Below are positions 6,401 through 13,357 of a stretch of DNA of 13,550 bases, in pieces; the first letter of the stretch is position 1; every line of letters starts with the position of its first letter. The stretch covers positions 1-13,550 of the forward strand of contig JALHHX010000052.1 of the NCBI GenBank assembly GCA_022837245.1, given 5' to 3'. The position numbers and the translations under genes were made by a program. The notes below the pieces were generated by a model. That model saw only the letters and a program-made list of their open reading frames with translations, did no database searches and was not told the origin of the DNA. This stretch comes from Lentisphaerota bacterium (lineage in GTDB: Bacteria; Verrucomicrobiota; Kiritimatiellia; RFP12; UBA3636).

Positions 6401-8543
6401 GTTCATGTTCTTCTTTGAAAAGCTTGTCTTCGGCTTCACCGACATCCGCAAGCAGCTTCTCGCAGAGGCGGGGATATTCCTGACCGTGTTCATACTGCTG
6501 CGCATGCTGCACCCCGCGTTCCAGATCGTGCGGTCCTCGATAATGATACTTCTGGGGTTCGTCATCATCTTCATCGCGGGCTCGGCGACCATCTTGCTAT
6601 CTGCCAAATTCAAAGAAAACATCGACGCGCTCCGCGCCGCCAAGGGCGAAGTCCAAAACGCCGAAGGCAACAAGATGGGCATGATGACGACGGCGTTCAT
6701 GCTCGGTCTCAACAACATGCACAAGCGCAAGGTGCGCACAGGCCTCACCTGCGCTTCGCTCGTCTTGATGACGTTCGTCATGATCAGCTTCTCCTCCGCG
6801 CAGTCGAACATCGTCAACCGAAACCGCGCCATAGGCAAGGCCGAGTACCAGGGCATACTGGTTCGCGAGCCGCGTTTCACTCCGGTCACCGATGGCGAAA
6901 TCAACGCACTCAAGGCCCGCTATGGCCGCCGTTTCCAGGTCAACATCCGCCGTGTGCTGCCCGGAATATATGATCCAAGCGCCAACAAGGGCACCCCGTC
7001 GCCGCTGGCGATCACGGCAGGCTCGGGCGGCGCTGCGACAACCCGCTCTGCCAAGACCGCGCTGCTTTTCGACGCCACGGAGCCCATCGCCCCGTCGATC
7101 CCGATGCTCACCACAAATGGATGGTTCACCACCGCCCAGCAGGAAAACAAGTCCGGCCCGCTCCCTCTCATAATATCCGACGTCATGGCGCAGAGGCTCG
7201 GAATCACAGTTCCGGACGTTAACTCAGGCCCGGTCGACGTGGCGCTCAACGGCGCCCCGTTCTTCATCCACGGCATCTTCGATTCGCGTGGGTTCGCCGA
7301 AGTCCGCGACGTGGACGGCGAAAACCTGCTTCCGTTCGACATAGAGGCTCTGGTCTCGCCACGCGTCGTCAATTCCAACATCGTGCTTGCCGAATCAGAC
7401 GACCCGCGGGTGCCGGCGGAAGACGCAATTTTCGCCCTCAACGGCCATATCGAGCCTGCGGATGCAGCCGCCATACGCATAATGTCGGCAGTCGTCGACA
7501 TGAACTCAGCCGACTACCCGACTGCGCGCCGGGAGATCGATGCGCATTTGGAGCAGACCTCGCGCCAGACATACTACGGGCTGGATGGCGTTGGCTACAT
7601 CGCCCGTCGAGCACGCGTCAGCTCACTGGCGGGTCTCATGGATCTCATAATACCGCTGGTCATCGCAGGTCTGACCGTGCTCAACACGATGAAGGGCTCG
7701 GTTTACGAGCGGCGCGACGAGATCTTCGTGTACAACGCCGTCGGCATCTCCCCGCGAAACATCTTCTTCATGTTTGTTGCGGAATCGCTCGTTTACGCTG
7801 TCGTGGGCGTGGTGCTGGGCTACGTCCTGGCGCAGGGCACGGGACGCGTGCTTACGGCGCTCGACCTGACTGGTGGCCTGAACATGAACTTCACCTCCCT
7901 ATCCACCGTTTACGCCTCGCTTGCGATCGCTGCGGTGACAATTTTGTCAACATGGTTTCCGGCTCGCCAGGCGATGGAAATCGCGAAACCTTCGGAAGAC
8001 GCGGGATGGACGATGCCCAAGACGGAGGGCGACGAGCTTTCCTTCGACCTGCCGTTCACATTCACCCACTACGACCGCATAGCAGTGCTCGGGTTTTTCC
8101 ACCGCTATTTCATAAACAACGGCGAAGGCTCCGCCGGTGCGTTCTTCGCGGGAGTGCCGCGGCTCGCCGCGGCAGTGCCGGATAGAAGTGCGCAGGAGCA
8201 CGAGGAAAGGCGCGGCGGAGACGACATAGTCCCTTACGTGGAGGTCACCGTCTGGTGCAAGCCGTTCGACCTCGGCGTCTCTCAGCTAATACGAATCGAA
8301 CTTGTAACAGACCCCGCCACCGGGGAATACGTGTCGCACATGAAGATGCGCCGCCTCACCGGCACGCACGACGCATGGCAGCGCCTTAACACCCCGCTCG
8401 TGCGCAAGATCCGCGAGCACTTCCTGCACTGGCGCGCGGCGACCGACGACATGAAAGAAGACTTTCACACCCAGGCGAAGGCACTGCTTGAAGCCTCCGC
8501 GACGACCGACATTGAAGACCCCCAAGGAGTGACCAATGGCTAA
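3468..8543 (+). CDS. Giant fusion: degenerate M28-peptidase-like ectodomain plus FtsX/MacB-type ABC permease
   Basis: Predicted 1691 residues. A membrane anchor (8-29) leads into an M28 aminopeptidase-like domain (about 53-340, with an interrupted continuation), a helical stretch, a transthyretin/carboxypeptidase-regulatory-like beta domain (about 675-775) and further helical sequence to about 960. Three membrane helices follow (about 966-986, 998-1014, 1023-1045), then an FtsX module: NNMHKRKVRT (1082-1091) with a helix at 1093-1109, an extracytoplasmic loop (about 1110-1384), helices at about 1387-1407, 1436-1455 and 1479-1498, the coupling motif YERRDEIFVYNAVG (1413-1426), and WFPARQA (1496-1502). 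A cytoplasmic tail of about 180 residues closes it. In the M28 domain the usual HYDS is YYDS (275-278), the GAxDN Asp position is Q291, and the catalytic/ligand Glu pair position reads A324-G325, so catalysis is unlikely. It starts 3 bases after the previous stop (TAAGCGATG) with no strong Shine-Dalgarno, suggesting translational coupling. The long frame, with a single complete domain order, argues against assembly error. Confidence 0.85.
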   Translation: MKSNKAQIIGFSAFAAALLAVIVVFLRVFTPEPFEPSVRPDEKSDHSAVASSLAHDAVGARYAQLAAFGSRATGQEGAVQTAAAVESAFREAGLEVFDQDVDFATVVTDGGNGTLSVEGSEEAIPAWPLGPNYVQPVATPAGGVSGDLFEVSDGSLAAAEAFTDKIAVIDLSKPPPNEFRVNPGAYCDLGFQAVVYTHSGGLEKISPDDLRKMSFTGIPANVVRVVADPLVLDSLGAPATLKVNSRWVEARSRNVIGIMRALGSAAESALVIPVYYDSPSLLPDHAPGSHQTLQTATMLQLMEGLSANRGSQRRDVVFAALSGAGASQIGAARLLSVVGRAGEADLEGERLKAETAVNNKALAEITEILALFEDPGFATPDGAQNSADAVDALSEGAGALFRTQFNYVLRLRVFDYAETLLQAEIKFQEDPDNLKSPEFADFRAKKQHYDELNTLSALPFRRFLERPQAGDGGYIATPEELAIDPEASNNLRHALRAHFGMLAAHHERRADSLARDSKLQQRLSGYHDYIVIAPELNPSATNPEQETLAFTSGTEIAHASAAQTFHRMLEDSVHSLGLQNRLTLRPPARTSSFSAELSRQSTRLAATPWAVFSHPAFSVISPMNAYANVGDLPHENPAATNLASIASSLQVLGEAAAATAEGAGRFQRIPIQEEYSFHGKVLAAGVGNSIVPNFPVAGALVYSANKPPLLTDPYGVFSASHLVFPQSKWQRPQQSFAFYFNKDGVISHVKDTGSSAQLIYKSTETLFDAPNNLILYRAAPVAILDAVNPQSMKNFTASSFIQPRGLSEFKSKSPYVDTFGMMDFIEPRERFFVTLRAGSPENELVSVIRAFALGTTQTNWIGFKPNRDSEIDGAGYVAQDTPVLREIARESSASMIDLAEKRLDLQRRYGMADDMTLTFHERAKELAHQAGTMEAPALDRRQIFRSSLSYLILNHPVIHKSITDAVWGILWYMALLVPFMFFFEKLVFGFTDIRKQLLAEAGIFLTVFILLRMLHPAFQIVRSSIMILLGFVIIFIAGSATILLSAKFKENIDALRAAKGEVQNAEGNKMGMMTTAFMLGLNNMHKRKVRTGLTCASLVLMTFVMISFSSAQSNIVNRNRAIGKAEYQGILVREPRFTPVTDGEINALKARYGRRFQVNIRRVLPGIYDPSANKGTPSPLAITAGSGGAATTRSAKTALLFDATEPIAPSIPMLTTNGWFTTAQQENKSGPLPLIISDVMAQRLGITVPDVNSGPVDVALNGAPFFIHGIFDSRGFAEVRDVDGENLLPFDIEALVSPRVVNSNIVLAESDDPRVPAEDAIFALNGHIEPADAAAIRIMSAVVDMNSADYPTARREIDAHLEQTSRQTYYGLDGVGYIARRARVSSLAGLMDLIIPLVIAGLTVLNTMKGSVYERRDEIFVYNAVGISPRNIFFMFVAESLVYAVVGVVLGYVLAQGTGRVLTALDLTGGLNMNFTSLSTVYASLAIAAVTILSTWFPARQAMEIAKPSEDAGWTMPKTEGDELSFDLPFTFTHYDRIAVLGFFHRYFINNGEGSAGAFFAGVPRLAAAVPDRSAQEHEERRGGDDIVPYVEVTVWCKPFDLGVSQLIRIELVTDPATGEYVSHMKMRRLTGTHDAWQRLNTPLVRKIREHFLHWRAATDDMKEDFHTQAKALLEASATTDIEDPQGVTNG
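8524..8531 (+). promoter_or_regulatory. Ribosome binding site inside the end of the preceding gene
   Basis: AAGGAGTG, with GGAG (8526-8529) 6 bases before ATG 8536, lies within the last codons of the giant permease gene. It fixes the start of the OPT-like gene, whose ATG precedes the upstream TAA (8541-8543), an 8-base overlap. Confidence 0.75.
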
Positions 8544-10635
8544 GAAGGTAGACCGCGAACTAGAACGATACCGGAACCTGCTGAAGCCACCGGAGACTTT
8601 TGAGGACGGCTTCGGGTGGTCGACCGTGGCGGGCATCATATTCTGCGGGCTCGTGATGATGCCTGGCTCGATTTATTTGTCGCTAATGACGGGCGGCAGC
8701 ATGGGGCAGGTCGGGACGTGGGTCACCGTGATCCTCTTCTCCGAGATCACGCGCCGCGCGATGAAGACGATGTCCAAGGGCAACCTGATCATCCTGCTCG
8801 CCGTGGCGTCCGTAATGTGCCTCGGCGGCCCGATCGGGCAGTTCGTGATCCGCGCCTACACGGTGACCTCGGACACGGTGCGCAACCTCGGGATGCAGGA
8901 CCATTTCCCAGACTGGTACAGCCCCGCCCCCGACTCCCCGGCCATCACGGAGCGCAATCTCTTCCATCCAGACTGGTTCAAGCCCATCGCAATAGCGCTG
9001 CTGTCCGCTGCGATCGCGCTCGTCAATAAATTCACGATCGGATACGCGCTCTTCCGGCTCTGCTCCGACGTCGAGCAGCTCCCCTTCCCCACTGCGCCGA
9101 TCACCGCGCAGGGCTCGCTCGCCATAGCGGAATCCCTGGAAAAAGACGACGGCACCAAAAAAGTGAAGTACGACGCCGAAGGGCACAAAGTATATTCGCG
9201 CTGGCGCATCTTTTCGCTTGGCGCCCTCATCGGCGTGCTGTTCGGAATCCTGCAGGTGGGCGTCCCCGCAATCAGCGGAATGATATTGGACAAACCAATA
9301 TACCTGATCCCGCAGCCGTACCTCGACACCACCACGATGACGGAGAGCATCCTGCCAGCCGTGCCAACCGGCGTAGTCATAGACATAGGCGTGATCCTCC
9401 TCGGCATGGTTCTGCCGTTCTGGGCGATCATGGGATCGTTCGCGGGCATCGTAGCCACATTCGTGGCAAACCCGATCCTGCGTTCGGCGGAGATACTGGT
9501 CCAGTGGCAGCCCGGAATGAACACCGTCAACACCACGTTCGTGAACAACGTGGACTTCTGGATGTCGTTCGGCTTCGGCGCGGCGGCGGCCATCGCTGTG
9601 GTGTCCATAACGTCCACTTTGCGCGAAATGCATAAAAAGACGAAGGAACGGCGCGAATTCCTCGCGAAACATCCAAACCCGGCGGCGCTCGCGCATTCGC
9701 GCGAGGCGCAGACTAACTCGCTGTGGCGGACCCCAAATCTCGGGCGTGGCGACTACCCGGTCTGGATAGCAATCGGCATCTACTGCATGTCCAGCATAGT
9801 GATGATTCTGCTCTGCAACTATCTTGTCAAGGGGATCCTGCCCTTCCTGTTGATCTTCTGCTTCCTTTACAACCCGTTCATCTCATACGTGAACGCGCGC
9901 CTCATGGGCCTCACCGGGCAGGCCATAGCCATACCGTTCGTGCGCGAAGGCGCTTTCATCCTGTCTGGCAGCAACTCGCTCGACATCTGGCTGGCACCCA
10001 TCCCGATAGACAACTACGGCGCCTATGCCCAGACGTTCCGCATCAACGAGCTCACAGGCGTAAAGTTCACCTCGCTCATGAAGGCTGAGGCACTCGCCTT
10101 TCCCTGCCTCTGCATATTCTCGTTCATCTTCTGGGCTTTTATCTGGAAGGCAAACGAGATACCGTCCGAGATGTTCCCCGCGGCGCAGCTCAACTGGGAG
10201 CTCATGGTCAAGAACAACACGCTGCTGTGGTCGTCCACTTTCCATCCCGAAGTGACGTCTGGCGCGGTGGGCGCCGCCGACGCCGTGGCGCGCTTCGCCG
10301 ACACCGAGTTCGCCAAGGCCGTGCACCCCAGTGCGATGCTCGCCGGCGGCGGCACGACGCTATTGCTGTTCACAGTCTTCGGGATCCTTGGGCTGCCCAC
10401 GCTTTTCGTTTACGGCCTGATACGCGGCCTAGGCCAGCTCCCGCACACCATGGCGCTGGAAATCGTGGGCGCCATGGTCGGCCGGTTCTACTTCCAGAAA
10501 AAATTCGGAGCGAACAACTTCCTGCGCATGGGACCGACTATAATGGCCGGGTATTTCACCGGTGCGGGATTGATCTCGATGACAGTCATCGCAATGAATC
10601 TTATACAAAGCGCAGTATCTTCGGCACCGTTCTGA
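8536..10635 (+). CDS. OPT-like peptide transporter family membrane protein
   Basis: A 699-residue polytopic protein. After a charged N-terminus, helices are apparent at about 28-51, 57-70, 83-104 and 153-175, then many more up to the C-terminus (the last near 670-695). Features in common with the group annotated as peptide transporters in PVC bacteria: the N-terminal PGSIYLSLMTGGSMG stretch (43-57), EITRRAMKTMSKG (70-82) and DVEQLPFPTAPITAQG (178-193), the last recalling the oligopeptide-transporter (OPT) family. A charged loop (KKDDGTKKV-like, around 200-225) is probably cytoplasmic. It is related in kind to the first operon gene but lacks its beta insertion, so the two may form a pair or complex. 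It overlaps the preceding gene by 8 bases and has a good ribosome binding site. Substrate is not provable from sequence; oligopeptides or small glycopeptides are guesses from the family. Confidence 0.78.
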   Translation: MAKKVDRELERYRNLLKPPETFEDGFGWSTVAGIIFCGLVMMPGSIYLSLMTGGSMGQVGTWVTVILFSEITRRAMKTMSKGNLIILLAVASVMCLGGPIGQFVIRAYTVTSDTVRNLGMQDHFPDWYSPAPDSPAITERNLFHPDWFKPIAIALLSAAIALVNKFTIGYALFRLCSDVEQLPFPTAPITAQGSLAIAESLEKDDGTKKVKYDAEGHKVYSRWRIFSLGALIGVLFGILQVGVPAISGMILDKPIYLIPQPYLDTTTMTESILPAVPTGVVIDIGVILLGMVLPFWAIMGSFAGIVATFVANPILRSAEILVQWQPGMNTVNTTFVNNVDFWMSFGFGAAAAIAVVSITSTLREMHKKTKERREFLAKHPNPAALAHSREAQTNSLWRTPNLGRGDYPVWIAIGIYCMSSIVMILLCNYLVKGILPFLLIFCFLYNPFISYVNARLMGLTGQAIAIPFVREGAFILSGSNSLDIWLAPIPIDNYGAYAQTFRINELTGVKFTSLMKAEALAFPCLCIFSFIFWAFIWKANEIPSEMFPAAQLNWELMVKNNTLLWSSTFHPEVTSGAVGAADAVARFADTEFAKAVHPSAMLAGGGTTLLLFTVFGILGLPTLFVYGLIRGLGQLPHTMALEIVGAMVGRFYFQKKFGANNFLRMGPTIMAGYFTGAGLISMTVIAMNLIQSAVSSAPF

Positions 10636-10646
10636 CCCAACCGCAA

Positions 10647-11729
10647 ATGAAACCAAAATCAAAAAACAAAGCGGCCAACACGGCAGGCAAGGGGCGCAGC
10701 ACCGTCCCCGACCAAGTCAAACTTCCAGGATCAGTGGCCTTGGGGGTCGTCACGCAAGGTCTCCGCATACGCCTCGGCCGCTCCGCCATAACTCTTACCG
10801 GCATCGTCTGCGGCATCGCGTTTTTGATGTCGATCACCACCGGTCAGCTCATCAAAAAAGGCGTCGCGTCGGAAGACGCCGTCCGCGAGGAAGCTGACCG
10901 CATCCAGTCTTTCATACGGGCCGACCTGCCGCCCCTCAAGGACAAGCAGGTGCAGATCATTGGCAGCGGCGTTCTTTCCGAAACGGAAACGCGCGTTGCC
11001 GAATCGCTGGTGGACTATTTCGACGCCGATCTGGCCATTGGCGGCGCCGGTTCCCCCACCCCGCAGCGCGTGATTAAAGGCGCCGCGCCAACTGCGCATG
11101 AATCGCCGGAGATAGTCTTCGTGATGGGCAACGGCACGGTTCCAGATTTCGACTGGAGCGGCTTCCTCGATTCTGGTAGAGCGGCAATGGTTGCCTCGAC
11201 AATCCCCGGCATGACCGTCCCTGACGAAATCCCCGAAGGAAGCGCCAGACGCTTCATAACGCTCTCGCGAAAAATCAGCGCGGAGGAGCAGGAGCGCAAA
11301 GAGGCCGACGCCAAGAAGGACCGTTTCCGCTCGAGATGGATTGTCTCAATCTCGATCCTGGTCACCGTCATAGGCATCACGAACGCGATGCTCATGTCCG
11401 TGACCGAACGCTTCCGCGAAATCGGAACCATGAAATGCCTTGGCGCTCTCTCGTCGTTCGTCACGCGCATTTTCGTTATAGAGGCGTCGATTCTCGGCTT
11501 CGTCGGAGGTCTATTGGGCGTGCTGACAGGCTGCGCGTTCTCGCTGGCAGCATACTCGTTCATATACGGGGCCGGGCTCGTCTTCAGCTCCCTGCCGGTC
11601 GGAGCGCTTCTGCTCTACGGAATCGGAGGCCTCGCCGCCGGCATCTTCCTATCGATTATATCGGCAATCTATCCTGCGCACATCGCCGCTTCCATGGTTC
11701 CGGCCACGGCGCTTCGCTCCACAGTCTGA
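10647..11729 (+). CDS. FtsX/MacB-type ABC transporter permease
   Basis: Predicted 360 residues with a four-helix FtsX layout. A basic, low-complexity N-terminus leads to helix 1 (about 46-64), preceded by the LRIRLGRSAITLTG junction (39-52) typical of the family. A loop of about 165 residues (65-229) follows, shorter than in MacB, ending in a highly charged stretch (EEQERKEADAKKDR). Helix 2 (232-250) is followed by the coupling motif SVTERFREIGTMKCLGA (251-267), and helices at about 278-300 and 325-350 complete the fold. The C-terminus carries YPAHIAASMVPATAL, the usual FtsX ending. The frame is open upstream to 10227, but that overlaps the OPT-like gene. ATG 10647 is the first sensible start, 11 bases after the previous stop, and lacks a clear Shine-Dalgarno. 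It probably pairs with the FtsX half of the giant permease and the two downstream ATPases. Confidence 0.88.
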   Translation: MKPKSKNKAANTAGKGRSTVPDQVKLPGSVALGVVTQGLRIRLGRSAITLTGIVCGIAFLMSITTGQLIKKGVASEDAVREEADRIQSFIRADLPPLKDKQVQIIGSGVLSETETRVAESLVDYFDADLAIGGAGSPTPQRVIKGAAPTAHESPEIVFVMGNGTVPDFDWSGFLDSGRAAMVASTIPGMTVPDEIPEGSARRFITLSRKISAEEQERKEADAKKDRFRSRWIVSISILVTVIGITNAMLMSVTERFREIGTMKCLGALSSFVTRIFVIEASILGFVGGLLGVLTGCAFSLAAYSFIYGAGLVFSSLPVGALLLYGIGGLAAGIFLSIISAIYPAHIAASMVPATALRSTV

Positions 11730-11739
11730 GAAACAACAA

Positions 11740-12537
11740 ATGGCAAACACCGCAACATATCCCGCCAGCAAGCAGAAAATGCAGTCGCTCTTCGAAGAAC
11801 CAGAGGGAGGCGGACCCTCCGTCATCATACGCGGCATCGACATCCACAAGGATTACCGCCAAGGCAACCAGGTCACGCACGCGCTGCGCGGTGCCACGCT
11901 CGACGTGTACCGCGGCGAATACCTCTCCATAATGGGGCCGTCCGGCTCCGGCAAGTCCACTCTTTTCAACGCCATCGGCGCATTGGCGAAACCCACCTCC
12001 GGACGCGTCTACATCGACCAGGTCGACATCGCCCAGCTCGACGCCGGCGAACTCGCATGGCTGCGTTGCCGCAAGATCGGATATGTCTTCCAGACATACA
12101 ACCTCATCCAGGTCATGACCTGCCTTGAGAACGTTACACTGCCCATGAGCTTCGTCGGCCTCAACTCAGAAGAGTCCCGGGAAAAAGGGATCAAGATCCT
12201 CCGCATGGTGGGGCTCGGCCACCGCATCCTGCATAAACCTGCCGAGCTCTCCGGCGGACAGCAGCAGCGAGTCGCAATCGCACGTGCCCTCGCCAATTCG
12301 CCTGACATCATACTGGCCGACGAACCCACAGCGAACCTCGACCAGCACACGGGCCAGGAGATCATCGATCTTTTCAAACAGCTTCAGAAAGAACTCGGGG
12401 TTACCGTGATATCCGCCACGCACGACTTGAAAATGCTCCAGGCCTCAGACCGCATCTTATGGATAGAAGACGGCATGATAGTCAAGGCGGCCAAGCCTCA
12501 TGAAATAGATTTCACCACCGACGAGTTCGGGCACTAG
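11740..12537 (+). CDS. ABC transporter ATP-binding protein, LolD/MacB type (copy 1)
   Basis: A 265-residue cytoplasmic ATPase with all motifs intact: Walker A GPSGSGKST (66-74), Q-loop Q118 in VFQTYNL, signature LSGGQ (170-174), Walker B IILAD (190-194) with catalytic E195, D-loop NLD (199-201) and switch H228 in ATHD. This is the LolD/MacB/FtsE branch that powers FtsX-type permeases rather than importers with binding proteins. Relative to the second copy it has about 23 extra N-terminal residues (before GIDIHKDY) of no recognised function. It starts 10 bases after the permease stop with only a weak GAGAAA upstream. The neighbours suggest a hetero-pair of nucleotide-binding domains under the two permeases. 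Confidence in family is high; the transported or moved substrate is unknown. Confidence 0.95.
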   Translation: MANTATYPASKQKMQSLFEEPEGGGPSVIIRGIDIHKDYRQGNQVTHALRGATLDVYRGEYLSIMGPSGSGKSTLFNAIGALAKPTSGRVYIDQVDIAQLDAGELAWLRCRKIGYVFQTYNLIQVMTCLENVTLPMSFVGLNSEESREKGIKILRMVGLGHRILHKPAELSGGQQQRVAIARALANSPDIILADEPTANLDQHTGQEIIDLFKQLQKELGVTVISATHDLKMLQASDRILWIEDGMIVKAAKPHEIDFTTDEFGH

Positions 12538-12541
12538 GAGG
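12536..12541 (+). promoter_or_regulatory. Strong Shine-Dalgarno for second ATPase
   Basis: AGGAGG shares two bases with the TAG stop (12535-12537) of the first ATPase and lies 9 bases before ATG 12551, the best ribosome binding site in the window. It supports the chosen start and coupled expression. Confidence 0.85.
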
Positions 12542-12550
12542 ATACGCACC

Positions 12551-13288
12551 ATGCCAGCCGACCCTATAATCGTCACAGAAAACGTCAAGAAAAGATATGT
12601 CACCGGGGACGAAGTCCTCTGGGCCCTCAAGGGTATCGACCTCGAAGTCGGCCGCGGGGAGTTCCTCTCCATAATGGGCCCTTCCGGCTCCGGAAAATCG
12701 ACTTTCTTCAACCAGCTGGGGGCGCTCGACGTCCCGACCGAAGGGCGCGTCCTGTTCGAAGGACAGTCAGTCTTCGACATGACAGAAAGCCAACAGGCGT
12801 GGTTCAGGTGCAACCGCATAGGATACATCTTCCAGACCTTCAACTTGATTCAGGTCATGAGCGCGCTGCAGAACGTCACCCTGCCAATGGTATTCCAAGG
12901 CACCAAGCCTGCCGAGGCCGAAAAACGCGGCAAGGCTATCCTCGAGCGCGTCGGCCTCGGCCACCGCCTCAACAACAAGCCCTTCGAACTCTCAGGCGGA
13001 CAGCAGCAGCGAGTGGCAGTCGCGAGAGCGCTTGCAAACACACCCACGATCATCCTCGCCGACGAACCCACGGGCAACCTCGACACGAAAACCGGTTCGG
13101 AAATAATAGACCTCCTCAAGGAACTCAACACCAACGACGGCGTCACCGTGATCTGCTCCACGCACGATCCCAAAATGCTGCGATCCTCGGACCGCATCTG
13201 CTGGATGCTCGACGGACGCCTCGACAAAGTCAGCACCCAGGCCGAATTCTCCCTGAATGAGATGAAGCAGGACAAAGAAGGCCGCTGA
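12551..13288 (+). CDS. ABC transporter ATP-binding protein, LolD/MacB type (copy 2)
   Basis: A 245-residue ATPase with intact motifs: Walker A GPSGSGKST (43-51), Q-loop Q95 in IFQTFNL, signature LSGGQ (147-151), Walker B IILAD (167-171) with E172, D-loop NLD (176-178) and switch H205 in STHD. It is a close paralogue of the preceding gene: the region after the Q-loop (FQT-NLIQVM and NVTLPM) and the whole signature-to-Walker-B block are nearly the same, so the two probably arose by tandem duplication. Both retain catalytic residues, so neither looks like a dead partner. It is the last gene of the operon as far as spacing shows; a hairpin follows. A dimer partner for copy 1 or a separate motor for one permease are both possible. 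Confidence 0.95.
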   Translation: MPADPIIVTENVKKRYVTGDEVLWALKGIDLEVGRGEFLSIMGPSGSGKSTFFNQLGALDVPTEGRVLFEGQSVFDMTESQQAWFRCNRIGYIFQTFNLIQVMSALQNVTLPMVFQGTKPAEAEKRGKAILERVGLGHRLNNKPFELSGGQQQRVAVARALANTPTIILADEPTGNLDTKTGSEIIDLLKELNTNDGVTVICSTHDPKMLRSSDRICWMLDGRLDKVSTQAEFSLNEMKQDKEGR

Positions 13289-13307
13289 AGCCCACCATCA
13301 AGCACAC

Positions 13308-13328
13308 ATGCCGCTTGCGGCATTATTT
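13308..13328 (+). terminator. Hairpin with short U-rich tail, possible terminator of the operon
   Basis: ATGCCGC (13308-13314) and GCGGCAT (13317-13323) form a perfect 7-bp stem around TT (in practice a shorter stem with a larger loop), followed by TATTT. It lies 19 bases after the second ATPase and 34 bases before the next gene. The T-tract is weak, so readthrough into the NagB-like gene, or a role as an intergenic palindrome, is possible. Confidence 0.45.
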
Positions 13329-13357
13329 GACATCACCACAAACAAAAGGAACATCCA

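Noticed and set aside
5670..6512. A 280-codon open frame on the minus strand
   Set aside because: It is antisense to the giant permease gene, with composition biased to H, R, E and V and no recognisable motif; the plus-strand reading is strongly supported by FtsX and ectodomain features.
8683..9696. A 337-codon open frame on the minus strand
   Set aside because: It lies wholly inside the OPT-like gene, has the R/H/E/D-rich composition of an antisense GC-rich shadow, and has no membrane, signal or family motif.
10227..10646. Upstream extension of the FtsX permease frame
   Set aside because: It overlaps the OPT-like gene by over 400 bases, and its translation is Arg/His-rich and unlike any permease N-terminus. 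ATG 10647 fits the operon spacing.
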